Shown here piece by piece: positions 1-11,700 of a stretch of 64,000 bases of DNA (position 1 is its first letter; each line of letters opens with the position of its first letter). The stretch comes from Incurvaria masculella (Eukaryota; Arthropoda; Insecta; Lepidoptera; Incurvariidae). The translations under genes and the position numbers were made by a program. The DNA lies in NCBI GenBank assembly GCA_946894095.1, contig OX335643.1, positions 10,403,036 to 10,467,035 on the forward strand. Direction: 5' to 3'. Under the pieces are notes generated by a model. The model made no database searches. It was given only the letters and a program-made list of their open reading frames with translations, and had not been told where the DNA came from.

Positions 1-21
1 TGTGCAGTGACAAAAGCTAAG

Positions 22-2385
22 TCATTCAATTTTTTCATCCAAGAAACTGAAATCGTAATCATTTTCCTCAATCGCTCGCTTCTGTAAATTCAACTTCTCA
101 CTTAACTGAGCATGATAATGTTTGATTTTTAGACTGTCTTCAATAAGAGATTTTAACTCCCAGTTACTTGTTATGCTATTAGTGGCTTGTGCAAAATTAT
201 TTGAGTGATTTGTGACTGCTTCACCAATCTTGAAATTTCTTTTCTCAAAAGAAACGACACTGTATGGCAACTCCAAGGTATCGTTTTGAGCGCTTGCAAG
301 ATTATTTATCGTTGTCCATGTAGATTGAATTAGGTCATCTATAAGACTCGAAACTTCTAAGAATAGTTGATCTGTGTTTTTAGAAGCTGTCTCTATGACT
401 GCAGTGATTTTGTTAAACTCTACACCAATATCCAGAAGTTTGAGGACAAAAGCTTGCTTATGAATATCCTGGAGAATCTTATCTCTTATCTTAAGGCAAT
501 TGTAGCTGATCCTTACAACATCTTGGCACTGTTTCTCGGTAATCCTAAATTCCTTATCGTTTTGCTTGTAGCTAACGTAAGCCTTAGCCATGTCTATGAC
601 TAGATTTTGAAAGTTGTACTTTGCGACAAAATTGTTGAGAAGCTCCGCTGGTGTAATCTCATTGCTCCTTCTGACAGCTGACCCCAATCGAGCTGTTAGC
701 TGTTTCCAGGCAGTCTGGAGTTTGCCGATTTGATCCAACAGCTCATCGGCTTTTGTGAAAATCTTCTCAAAACTGTCCAAACAATTAGCACTATTCAAAT
801 ACTTTCCTTTTATGTCTGCAACGTTATATTTGCTAGTGTCCAGGATCTTACAAAGTATTTCTTGCATCGTCAACAACTTACCGATAGTTTTGTCAACTTT
901 ATTGTGCTTCAGATACAATTGGCGCCCTTCCACTTTCAAACTTTCAGCTTTCACTAAGCAACTAGTTATCAAAGAGTCATACATTTCCCTCTCCGAGTCA
1001 ATAAAGTAAAGGCCACTCCTGTACAAATCCTTGCTATTTTTGTAGTTGTAGAGGGCCTTTGGTTGTTCGAGGCAGCGTTGAATTGCGTTAGGCACTCTTG
1101 GCTGGATGTTATTTCTCATGAAGACTTCTTTGTGATACAAGAAAAGCATCACATTACAACGGTCGTTCCAATATCGAACAGCAAAATCTGTATCGTCAAT
1201 GGGGATATAGGTCAACTGTGAAATTAAAATCTGGTCACCTACTGGAATTTTGGTGTCTCGTTCGATCCAAGTCTTCAACGTGGAGATGATGACTGTTTCG
1301 TCTATTTCGTAAGCCATCATAGAAAGTGAGTAGCCTGAAAACACTGTTATGATCTTTTTTGATAACAATTCTTGGAGAGAGCTGAAAATAATGACGTTCC
1401 CAAACTTGCTATCTACTCCTTGAGTGTCGCTATCGAGGGGTAGGTTAAACTTCACCCCTTTAAAAGAAGGATCACGACCTCGCATCTTTGGATCATATTC
1501 TAATGCAATTTTCAACCACTTCTCAAGCAGCACTTTAAAGGGAGCCGACACGTGATTCTCCGGAAACAATTCGCTGGAATATTCAATATCACTGTGGTAC
1601 GTCTCAAAAACGCAAATATGATCCGATGACTTCTTCTTGACAAGCGGCATCCATTGCATTGGGGCCATGTGGGGGAGGAAGGGTCTTACTCCACAAACTA
1701 CCTCGAACACCAAAAGACCAAAAGACCAGAAATCCACTGAGTTACTGTAGGTCTTGCTGTAAAACAACTCCGGCGCTAGATACTGTAGTGTACCAACGAA
1801 GCTCGCACAAACAGAGTTCGAATCAATTTCCTTAGCATAGCCCAGATCTATTAGTTTATAAGTAACGCTGGATTGAGTTGGTTCATTTTCACCAGGGGGC
1901 CCCAAAATTTTCATTACAACATTCTCAGGTTTCAAGTCACGATGTGTTATTTTATTTAGGTAAAGAAACTCCATAGCGTTCCTTATGTCGCTCAGTATTC
2001 GGCGGACTTCCAATTCCTTTAGGCCGGATGAGGATTCGACCCTATTAAGGAGTTGCCTGAGGTCCCCGCCACTGCAGTACTCCATGCAGAGGATAGGTAG
2101 TCCGGAGGGGTTGGCGCGAGCTAGGCCCGTAGCGAATTCAGAGGGAAGTGGTTTTGTACCGACAATGTTGTCGTTGTTGCATGTTTTCAGCATATCTACC
2201 TCCTTGGTCCATCGCTCGCGGTGTTTGGAGGTGAGTTCGGAGCCCCAGCGACACGTCTTGATGGCGAGCCGTTCGTTAGAGTGGCGGTGCTTCCAGAGCA
2301 CCACGATCCCAAAGCTCCCGCATCCGAGGTTGCGCTCCTTCACCCAGTCGCCCACAAACACAATGTCGTCCATGGAGCTGGACAT
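22..2385 (-). CDS. IKK-beta-like inhibitor of NF-kB kinase, intronless
   Basis: A 787-residue single-exon protein. By family knowledge, IKK kinases phosphorylate IkB/Relish-type proteins in the cytoplasm in NF-kB (Imd-type) immune signalling. Seen: glycine loop GCGSFG at residues 21-26, ATP-binding Lys43 in AIKTC, catalytic HRDLKPEN from 148, DLG (not DFG) at 180-182 as in IKKs, and activation-loop Ser191 and Ser195 four apart, matching the SxxxS pair of human IKK-beta (S177/S181), followed by GTLQYLAPE. Residues about 310-390 fit the ubiquitin-like domain and about 400-680 the helical scaffold/dimerisation domain. The C-terminus ends with YDFSFL (777-782), resembling the NEMO-binding motif LDWSWL. 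Length is close to vertebrate IKK-beta (about 756). The first ATG is used; Met5 is an alternative start. No intron signal interrupts it, unusual for a long insect kinase gene, but the frame is intact so I treat it as functional. Insect orthologues are called ird5; orthology was not tested. Confidence 0.93.
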   Translation of the reverse strand: MSSSMDDIVFVGDWVKERNLGCGSFGIVVLWKHRHSNERLAIKTCRWGSELTSKHRERWTKEVDMLKTCNNDNIVGTKPLPSEFATGLARANPSGLPILCMEYCSGGDLRQLLNRVESSSGLKELEVRRILSDIRNAMEFLYLNKITHRDLKPENVVMKILGPPGENEPTQSSVTYKLIDLGYAKEIDSNSVCASFVGTLQYLAPELFYSKTYSNSVDFWSFGLLVFEVVCGVRPFLPHMAPMQWMPLVKKKSSDHICVFETYHSDIEYSSELFPENHVSAPFKVLLEKWLKIALEYDPKMRGRDPSFKGVKFNLPLDSDTQGVDSKFGNVIIFSSLQELLSKKIITVFSGYSLSMMAYEIDETVIISTLKTWIERDTKIPVGDQILISQLTYIPIDDTDFAVRYWNDRCNVMLFLYHKEVFMRNNIQPRVPNAIQRCLEQPKALYNYKNSKDLYRSGLYFIDSEREMYDSLITSCLVKAESLKVEGRQLYLKHNKVDKTIGKLLTMQEILCKILDTSKYNVADIKGKYLNSANCLDSFEKIFTKADELLDQIGKLQTAWKQLTARLGSAVRRSNEITPAELLNNFVAKYNFQNLVIDMAKAYVSYKQNDKEFRITEKQCQDVVRISYNCLKIRDKILQDIHKQAFVLKLLDIGVEFNKITAVIETASKNTDQLFLEVSSLIDDLIQSTWTTINNLASAQNDTLELPYSVVSFEKRNFKIGEAVTNHSNNFAQATNSITSNWELKSLIEDSLKIKHYHAQLSEKLNLQKRAIEENDYDFSFLDEKIE

Positions 2386-3314
2386 CGCGCTGCACAGATC
2401 CGATTCGATGCCGGAAGCGTTTTATTGCAGCAATTTCCGAAACCGAACCCTTCGGAAAGTTTATTTTGATTTGGCAAGTTTCCAAAAAGTTATTTCTCTT
2501 GAAATATTGTACTCATTTTATTTCAGAACTCGGTAAGTAAAACGGTTTTAATATTTTGTCTCTTTCTTATATTAATAAAATGGACGAAAGATATACCTAC
2601 GCAATTTTTTTTTAATTGTATCCATTTGGACAGGCAAGGGTTGAAATAAAGTGTCAATTAGATAAACATACTTCATGCCACAACATTCAGCATGTACAGC
2701 ACCCGACAATCCATGTCGGCTCCATGGGATAATTTAGTGCAACAAAATATGGGACATTCTCCAAGCCGTCAATATTTCATGTCATATCATAATTTATCTG
2801 AAATTGGGTGATTTAGAGGTCCAGAATAAATTTTAAAGCATTACTTATTGCAATGATCTAAGTGGACATCACTATCTATGTGCATAAAATATTTTTCAAG
2901 TCGATAAAAAAAACATTTTGGGTCCAAATTTATTTCTCCACAAGTGTGTCCTCGCGGAGTCTGTTCGTTAAACAATGACATATAAGTATTGATGAGGTGA
3001 GTTTTAACATAACCAATAACATTAGGCATAAAGTGAATAAGCTCGTAGATTGTACTAAAAAATATAAGATAAAAATTACGCTTGGTTGCTGATAAAAAAA
3101 ATATTTTATAGATGTCCCGCACATACCCGACTTTTGGCCGGTCGTAATATAAATTACCTATCGCACCTGCCGCGCTACCTAGGGCATTTTTTTAAGCTGG
3201 GTGGAAAGACTAGTCGTTGTGCATTCGCTGATAGGAATAGTTACGCGACAGTGTTGAATTTCGAAAAATTAGAAATAATTTTTCACTTTGGTAATTTTTG
3301 GTTCATCCATGTAG
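2386..3314. other. Upstream flank of the IKK-like gene; no gene seen
   Basis: AT-rich flank 5' of the minus-strand kinase gene. The first 60 bases are GC-richer and could be its 5' UTR. I found no TATA box at a convincing distance and no coding signal in either strand; short open frames here have no recognisable motif. Confidence 0.4.
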
Positions 3315-3538
3315 GTGACTTCGGTGGTGTTTTGTCTGCTGTTTATGAATGGTGTATTAATATGTTTGTATTTAACAATCAATGCTTAATGCTTCCTTAA
3401 TGTTTTACCGTATTTGGTAACTGGAAATCATATTATTTAAAGTAGTAATACGCGAAACAAGAAAATTACGTGACTTCAGTGGAGTGAATTCCGTGGCATT
3501 TTCCACCACTGAGATCACTAAGTTGCCACAGAAGTCAC
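3315..3538. repeat. Foldback fragment of the GTGACTTCNGTGG family
   Basis: Starts with GTGACTTCGGTGGTG and ends with the inverse form TTGCCACAGAAGTCAC. The same ends occur at 4915-5065, so both are probably copies or internal deletions of one MITE family. Confidence 0.5.
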
Positions 3539-3613
3539 GCAATATGTTATCAATATGATATAAATCTATCAAATATAGATACTTTTTTGTTTTGGGGTTT
3601 GAAACATTTACAC

Positions 3614-3778
3614 TTAAGGTGGCCCATCCCGCTCATCTCCTCATACAAAAGGGGAAAGAAGATCACGCCCATATTTCTTGTCAGAGATCCAAAATTTTGC
3701 TCAAAATAGCTTTATTTGATCGAACTAGATGTCTGATGACCATTGGCATTGTAAAATTGTGTTTGGTTTCTAAATTGA
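3614..3778. repeat. TTAA foldback MITE, truncated copy
   Basis: Begins TTAAGGTGGCCCATCCCGC and matches the right-hand end (reverse complement) of the complete copy at 9792-10341 for about 165 bases, including the GATCGAACTAGATGTCTGAT stretch. The rest of the element is missing. Confidence 0.75.
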
Positions 3779-4128
3779 AACTCTGGCGTTTCACCGTTCT
3801 CGAGCAGATGTGATATTATTTTACAAAATTATTAATAGCTATGTTGATAGTCCAGACTTATTCAAACAAATTAATATAAGTATACCCAGAGTCGGTAGCA
3901 GAAGGCACAACTACATTCCTTTTCACACAGAATCGTGCTCCACTAATATCGGATAGCACTCACCAATTCACCGAATGTGTAAAACCTGTAATGAATGGAA
4001 TGACAGAATCGACATTTTCGCCGACACGATATTTTCAGTAAAAAAGTTAAAAAGTTAAAATTTCACCTCCATGGTTAAAATAAAATAAATTGTTTAATTC
4101 TTTCATATGTGATAAATTGTTTTGTATT

Positions 4129-4580
4129 TTAAGGCGGCCCAACCCGGCGGGCCTAACTCATTCGCGGGCACGGTACAAATCCGTGTTACTGTTAAATACG
4201 TGTTAAAGTTTGAATTTTTTGCGCGATTTATACAATAACTTTGGAGGTGGATTACGCAATGATAAAGTAAGAACATCTTAAAAAGATTAGTCATCAGACA
4301 TAGCTTATTAATCAAGATTTATAATCTATTTGGTTTTTGTTAGATTTTTGACTACAGCGGTCGTGGTTTACTTTTAGCTATAAGTCGTTTTGAAATTAAA
4401 ATTTTCGTAAATCTTACCAAATCATACACTATGCACATTGTCTTTTTTGTGGACATGTTCCATCTTCCTCATCACGGAACCTGTCTTATTCTTTGAAACA
4501 GAGAAGGTCCCAGAGCGAAACAGCACGGTTTTGTACCGTGCCCGCGAATGAGTTAGGCCCGCCGGGTTGGGCCGCCTTAA
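4129..4580. repeat. TTAA foldback MITE, variant with both ends alike
   Basis: 452 bp bounded by TTAA at 4129 and 4577. Both ends carry the AACCCGGCGGGCCTAACTC type of terminus followed by GCGGGCACGGTACAAA, so the terminal inverted repeats are about 45 bp, against about 18 bp in the complete copies at 9792-10341 and 18914-19454. The interior matches those copies. TTAA flanks are typical of piggyBac-type targeting, but no transposase is present. Confidence 0.8.
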
Positions 4581-4914
4581 CCTAAACCAGTGTAATCAGT
4601 TGACTTTTTTCTACAAATTGAGCCCATCGTGACGTCGGCGTCTTTTTAAAAATTTTCAAAGAATTTTCGTTGTATTTCCTTATTCCTAATGAATATAATT
4701 CTAAAAAAATACAATTTACTAATAAATTACGTCTTGTTTGATTTATAAGTAACATGTAAAAAAACCATAAATACTTGTGTTAAGGGTTAAAAAAAGGTTT
4801 ATGGTAGCAAAATAACTTACTCTTTCGACGTTTTAACTTTAAAATTATAAGAATTTGTTCATGTTTTCGTTTCATTTTCAAGAAGTAAAACAAGTGCCTT
4901 CCTGGTGACTTCCG

Positions 4915-5065
4915 TGGCGCATTATTTTTTCATGAATAAATATCTCATAACGTCTTCAGTCAAAATGTGTGCCTTCCTATACATTGTAATAGTAATTTTA
5001 ACTGCTTTTTTACCATAACCATTCCTTGTCGATAAAACATGAAAAAAAATCGCCACCGAAGTCAC
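4915..5065. repeat. Short MITE with about 29-bp terminal inverted repeats
   Basis: Left end GTGACTTCCGTGGCGCATT, right end the inverse of GTGACTTCGGTGGCGATTT, both running into T-rich sequence and CATG. About 150 bp long with no coding content. Related to 3315-3538. Confidence 0.65.
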
Positions 5066-5197
5066 GCAAATAATCGTTAATGAATATTCACCTAAATATG
5101 ATTCAACAAATAATCAGTTGCGTCTAATAAAAGGCAGAAAAATAATATTTGGTTCGCTATTCATGATGAGGTATTCTGGAGGTCTACACATCAATTG

Positions 5198-5274
5198 TCA
5201 CCAGTGACTCACTGGTGAAACATGAACATGAAATCAAAGCCACCAAGAAAGATCTGTAACTCATCAGTGACTCA
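5198..5274. promoter_or_regulatory. Paired AP-1-type TGACTCA sites, one inside a palindrome
   Basis: Positions 5198-5218 form a perfect 21-base palindrome (10-base arms around one C) whose centre is TGACTCA (5205-5211). A second TGACTCA lies at 5268-5274. Both are 280-350 bp before the start codon of the zinc-finger gene. The motif match is seen; a regulatory role is inference. Confidence 0.3.
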
Positions 5275-5551
5275 CAGGTGAGCATCTCATAAGTATGTCC
5301 GCTGTGCCCTTGGATCAAAGAATGATTCCAACTTATTTTATTTTCTATGGGTGTTTCATTATTATTTTGTGCGCCTTTATACATTTTGTCATAATTTTGT
5401 GCAATCCATCTTCGCTCGCGAATTTTTATTTAGGATATTATATGTTCTGTGATTGCAATTATAATAAATCGCGTCTTCACTGTCCAAACTCCCCTTGAGT
5501 TCTTTTGAACCCTCACGCTACCTCTTTCCGTCACACGTCTATACAGTCACC

Positions 5552-5716
5552 ATGGCGCTTGGCCCCACAATACAACTGATGGACCTCGGAAGCAAGAAGA
5601 TGTGCCGGACGTGTGTGTCGTACGACGAGTCTCCGTCCTTGTTTGTATCGTTGGCGGAGGAGCTCGTGCCCGGCGTGGCGGTGCTTGATGCGTTAAAGGC
5701 ATGCGCGCCGCTGGAG
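5552..5716 (+). CDS. Zinc-finger gene exon 1 (N-terminal half of ZAD)
   Basis: Encodes residues 1-55, including C18 and C21 of the ZAD (MCRTC). The donor is GAG|gtacac and the exon ends in phase 0, splitting the ZAD exactly before its second Cys pair. Confidence 0.88.
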
Positions 5717-8700
5717 GTACACATCCATATTTAATTCTTATATTAAAATTTAATTCTTAAATATAGGTTGCGGTTTCAGTCAGGTCCATTTTAACAGCCT
5801 ATACCCTCGATTTCACCCAATCTTCACATATTTTTTTCCGACGGAGATTCCTGAATCTGGATTGTACCCGTTGCGTAGTGAGACAAAGCAGCGTCCAATG
5901 TTAAGCTTTATCGATTCATGGATCTGGCTAACCATGTTTAGCCAGATCGTGTCACGGGCCACCCTGATATGGACTGATTTGTTAAATTAACCCGTGGTGT
6001 TTTTTTATAAACCACACAAAACGGATTGATAACATAAAATCAATGCAGAGTGTTGTTGGGTTTTTTCATTGTGGAGCCTATTTCATTACATTTTGGATGT
6101 GATCACGTGATAAAACCAAAATTGTTGTTAGCCATTTTTACACATGGTGCGGTACAATGCAAATGCATTGTTTCTGGGTGTATTACATATATATTAAATG
6201 CCTAACATTTAATATGTTTTTATTTATTTTTTGACGTTTTTCAATGGAAACCCTTTCCTTAAAATACATGCCTAGCATACACTATATATGCAACAACGCC
6301 AGTGATCACATCGCGTATGGTTGAAAGTATGAGTATAATATTCTAAAACTAACTAATATCAATGCAATCATGTGTTTTTAAGCGCCTACCTTGAAAAAAT
6401 AAAATTAATCAAATTCTCGACAATAATTAAATACTTTCATATAAAAAATTTTTTAAGGTGAATTCAAGTTAAGGCCATTGATTTCTGGAGTTTTTTTCCA
6501 TAAAACACAAACAAATTAAGTTACGAACAAAATTCTCATTTTCACTCTAAACAATTGATTGAAACGATTGAAATCATCCTTGGCAATCTTCCGAAGTTAA
6601 CTCGTTCAGCACCGCAGTTACAGCTTCGATGTCCTCCTGTAGGCCGCCATGAAGAGTTCACTTGAAGTACAGCTTCATAAGAAAATGTCGCAGGGGGCGA
6701 TATCGGAGCTATAGGGCTGCAATGTTGGAATGACTTCTTTCTCCAAAAACTCTTGCACAATTAACGAGGATTGGGCCAGCGCATTGTCGTGGTGCAAGAT
6801 CCAGGTGTTCATTTTCACGACACCACCATTACTTATTTATTTTAGTTCAGATGAAAATTACATGTAATGTAGCTGCACAGTCAAAATCGGAAGAGATTGT
6901 CATCTTGCCAGCAGATCGTGACATATCATTACATTGCCATGTAACAAAGGTTTGTAGACCGAACAAAGCGCAAAGTTTCCTTTTCAGTTTCGGCAAAAAA
7001 TCTTTCATATGTCCGGTTGTCCGGGTGTTCTCTACAAATTTTGTGACCAGGTGCGATAATTATATAGATTTTTTTGTCGATCGGGTGTTCAATGTTCAAA
7101 AATGTCTTAAAAATTTTATTTTGTGACAAGACTAAAGCGTTAATACATTGAGAAAAATAATAGGAATTTAATAAAAAAATTATAATACTAAAATGCTGTT
7201 GGTAAAAGAGTACCTAAAAAATTAACATAGCAATTTTTTGGGGTCCGAGCTCAAACCTACCTAAGTCCTAAAATATTTACTTTCAAAACCAGCTAATTTT
7301 TACAAAATAAATGTTAAAATGTGTCTTTTCGGTCAGAAATGGACTTGGCCCAATAACATTTGATCTGCCTTATTTATTTTTTGACCTCTCCTTTAAAAAA
7401 TAATCTGAGGGACAAGTCCGCTTTTGTTCGTCGGATCCTCAAATATTTTAAGGACTTATAAGTCCTTTATTAAGTATAACAATAAATATTTCTTGTTTTA
7501 ATTATTACTTAGGGCATTTTTGGAGACAATCACATACTGATATTCCAGGCCAACTTTTTTAAAACCAAGACCAATTTGAGAGGTCACAATGGTTGGTTTC
7601 AGCTATTGGACAACCTATTCAAATCCTCGGTCAACGGGCATCTACTGGTCACAAACCGTTAATTATTTTATTTCGTGACCCCCTTACAAGGCAAAAGTTT
7701 AGCTCCCTCTTTTTTAATGACATTTTTTCCAATACTTTTTGTTATCTGTAGTCTTCGCACTCATTTTAAATTTTTTATTTATTTTTTTATTTAATATTAA
7801 CAATCTAATACAGTAATACCCGGACTTACGCGGTAGGTGGGTCCGAGCGATTGCCGTGTAAGTCGAATTCGCGTAAGTCGGGGTTCAACTTTGCATATAA
7901 ATACATATAAAGTATGTTTAATCGGGACCAAAGTTTAAAGAAAACAATAATAGAAGAAAAATGATTAATAAAATGTAAGAACTGAAGTTATTTTGATGTC
8001 GAAGGCTTCATATATTCTAACAATGTTGTCTGATGAGCTAAGTTTTCTTCTTCTCACCCAAAATTACCTTGTAGCATACCAGTATTTTTTTATTCCCCGT
8101 TTTGTAGCAGAAACGCGTTCTTCATTAGAATCTATTTTTTCTAAAATTTGTAACCCCTTTTAAATTGAATTGAGTCCTGTTAAGTTTGCAATTGTCATTT
8201 GATTTACCGATTTAACTGGGTCTAGCGAATGAGTTTGTTCAATGTCTTGCATACTTACGTGTTTTTCTTTTCTTGTTAGGCTAAAATGACTCATTTTTCG
8301 TTCTTTTAGATGACATAATTAGAGATTATAAGTAAAACGCACGTAAAACAATTCCACGCACCTGTCGAAATCTGAACACTGAGAGGGCGGAGCGAAAGAG
8401 CCGATGCGCGCGGCAATCAAAATAAAAAAACCGCATATCTCCGAATTCACGTAAAACAGGGTAGCGTAAGTCGGGATATTACTGTACATTATACTGTAAT
8501 TCTTAAAGTATATAGTTGGCTTGTATTATTCTATCTTCGCCAACAATAATTATTTTAACAGATTTCCTTTGCTTGTACATAAAATGTATTTTTTTTAATT
8601 TTCACTACCAGATCACCGAATCAGATGGACTTCCGCAACACATTTGCGAAAAATGCGCATCTACTCTTCAAGTCGCCTATACATTTCAAAACCAATGTGT

Positions 8701-11700
8701 TCAAGTAGACCAGAAACTAAAGGCCCTTTTCACATCCCGGGCGGCCGCTTCATTAAACCATAAAGAGGTGAATGTTAAATCAGAACCCGACGAATCACTA
8801 CTCAAAGATGAGCACTCTGTCGACGACGATTTCTTCTCAAACAACATCGAAATAGAAATCCCAAAAGATGAGGGCAATGATACAGAAAAATCATATGAAT
8901 GTTATAAATGTACCAAAACATATTCTGAACAGAAGCGATTTTTGAAACACCTTAAGAAGCATGATCAGGATAGACACACTTGCCAAATCTGTCATAAAGA
9001 ATTTCAGAAATTCACGCAACTATCCAGGCACCTTGTTGAGCATAAGTTATACGAGTGCTCAGTTTGCTCTCAACGATTTCAAAATGAGTCTCTTCTTATT
9101 GATCACACTGCCATGCATACTCTGAACATTAAGGTAGAACCAGACGCCGGATTCAACTGTCCGGAATGTAATAAAATCTTTAAAAGCCTTAAATCAGTCA
9201 CCAGTCACATAAGAGAGCATAAGAGAGAAAGAAAGGTCACAGAAGAGGTCAAATGTGACGTTTGTGGAAAGGAATTATCGTCGCCGCATCTCCTGACGCG
9301 ACACATGAAATTGCACACAGGAGATCGGCCGTATAAGTGTGATAAGTGTAGCAAGAGTTATTACAGGAAGGACCAGCTAGTGAATCATATCAACAAGCAT
9401 AATGGAACAAAGCCGAACACCTGCCCTTATTGCAATAAATGTAAGTAGGTCATTTAAATTTTTACATTTCATAAAATATCACCTAAAACGTCACCTAGCG
9501 GCTAGTTCTTTCAAAAAAGAATCTCTGTGAATCAATAAGTGTATTGTATTTATTTTATACATTTATTTGTTCAGATTTCATTATACAAGTCTAAATAGAT
9601 ATAAAAATGTTTTATGCAAGCTCAATTTGTGCACTAATAACCAGTGTATTTTAAAATTAAACAGTGAATTTATTTGGCATGCCGTACGATCACAGCATAA
9701 TTTTGCACACATGTGTATTACAGTTATTTGTGCAGTCATTGTGGCGTGCTTAACCCATCCTCTACGATTGGGCCAGCTTTGGCCAGAACATTTAAGGTGG
9801 CCCAACCCGGCGGGCCTAACTCATTCGCAGGCACGGTACAAAACTGTGCTGCTGCGCTCTGGGACCTTCTCTGTTTCAAAGAATAAGACAGGCTCCATGA
9901 TGAGGAAGATGCAACATGTCCACAAAAAAGACAATGTGCATAGCGTATGATTTGGTAAGATTTACGAAAATTTTCATTTCAAAACCACTTATAGCTAAAA
10001 GTAAACCACGACCGCTGTAGTCAAAAATCTAACAAAAACCAAATAGATTATAAATCTTGATCAAATAAGCTATGTCTGATGAATAATCTTTTTAAGATGT
10101 TCTTACTTTATCATTGCGTAATCCACTTCCAAAGTTATTGTATAAAACGCGCGAAAAATTCGAACTTTCGGACCTTATAACTTAGAAACCAAACACAATT
10201 TTACAATCCCAATGGTCATCAGACATCTAGTTCGATCAAATAAAGCTATTTTGAGCAAAATTTTGGATCTCTGACAAGAAATATGGGCGTGATCTTCTTT
10301 CCCCTTTTGTATGGGGAGATGAGCGGGATGGGCCACCTTAAGGGAAAAAAACTTTTTTTTTGTAATATTTGACATTACCGTTATCTCATTAATTTGAGTT
10401 ACATAAAATTATCAAGTTTAATTCGGGCTGAATCCTAGTGTCTGATACCAAAATCAACTTTGGTTAAGACAGCAATAATATTTTTATCTCAATATGTAAT
10501 TGCCGTCAAAATGCCTTAGGTAGGATCAATACGCGAAATCATCAGCGCCATCTAGTAGAAGATGGGGGAAGCATTGCGTCGATTCGTATATAATGGAAAA
10601 ATCCGATGGCTGATGTAATTATCGGGATATCTCAATTGGTTAGAGCAGTGAGAATGTAATCCAAAGCTCGCAGGTTTTAATCCAAAGGTCGCAGGTTCGA
10701 ATCCTGATTCCGACGAATGTCACGTCCAAATACTCTTTCAGATTATTTTCAAAATCTGATTACAATGCTCAAATGTAGATGTGATAGCCGACCGTGAAGC
10801 AAGGACACATTAATTAAGGAAAGAGCTCAGTAAAAGAATTACTTTACGAATATTCTGCAAGGCCGGACAAAGTGGTTCTTTTTAAATTCATGTGTCCTTG
10901 CTTCACGTTCGGCTATGCTACATAGGTACATACATTTTTTTTTGTTTTGGTACGTCCATCTGCGATCAGTCTTCAGACTATAATCAGATCTCTTACATAT
11001 CACATTCCTTGCAATAAGTGACTTGCCTGCTTAGCACGAAAAATATATTTACTCAAATGTAGATGTCGCTGAAACTCAAATGAATGAAAATATATGTTCA
11101 TATAGTCAGTTTATTCAAATATACGGTGCCTTAAGGTGCCTATATACGCGCGGCGGAATCTAACCAGTGCCATCATGTCAGCGGGAGGGTACGCACGTTT
11201 CGTGCGCTCCATTCCGGCTCGGCAATGTACGACTAGTCTGATTTTACCAAAAAATTAAAAAAAAGAAGATTTTTTAACAGCAAGGGGGATGTGTACCTTG
11301 TTATGACTGAAAGGTATAACATTTTTTTTATTTCATTCTTCTGAATAGAAAGATAACAGAAAAAATGGCTTTGAAAGGTAAAAAAGGTACTTTTAGAAAA
11401 ATATTTTTTATTTCGATGATTATACAAGTGTTTTGGACAAAATGGGGATGTGTACCTTCGCAAACATACATTCTATAGTCTCAGTATTTTTTCAATGTTT
11501 AACAACCAAAGGCTAATCGACTTCAGCAAAACGTTCATATTCAGGTATTTATTCCCCTTAAAGTGATCTCTCAAAATGGCTGCTCGGTGCGTTGCAGCGT
11601 TCAGTCAGCTGTGCAACCTGAAAGACCACGTGCGGACGCACACGGGCGAGACGCCGTACCTCTGCTCGGAGTGCGGCCGCGGCTTCAACAACAGCTCCAA

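Noticed and set aside
10622..10713. Functional tRNA gene
   Set aside because: The internal 21-bp duplication breaks the anticodon arm.
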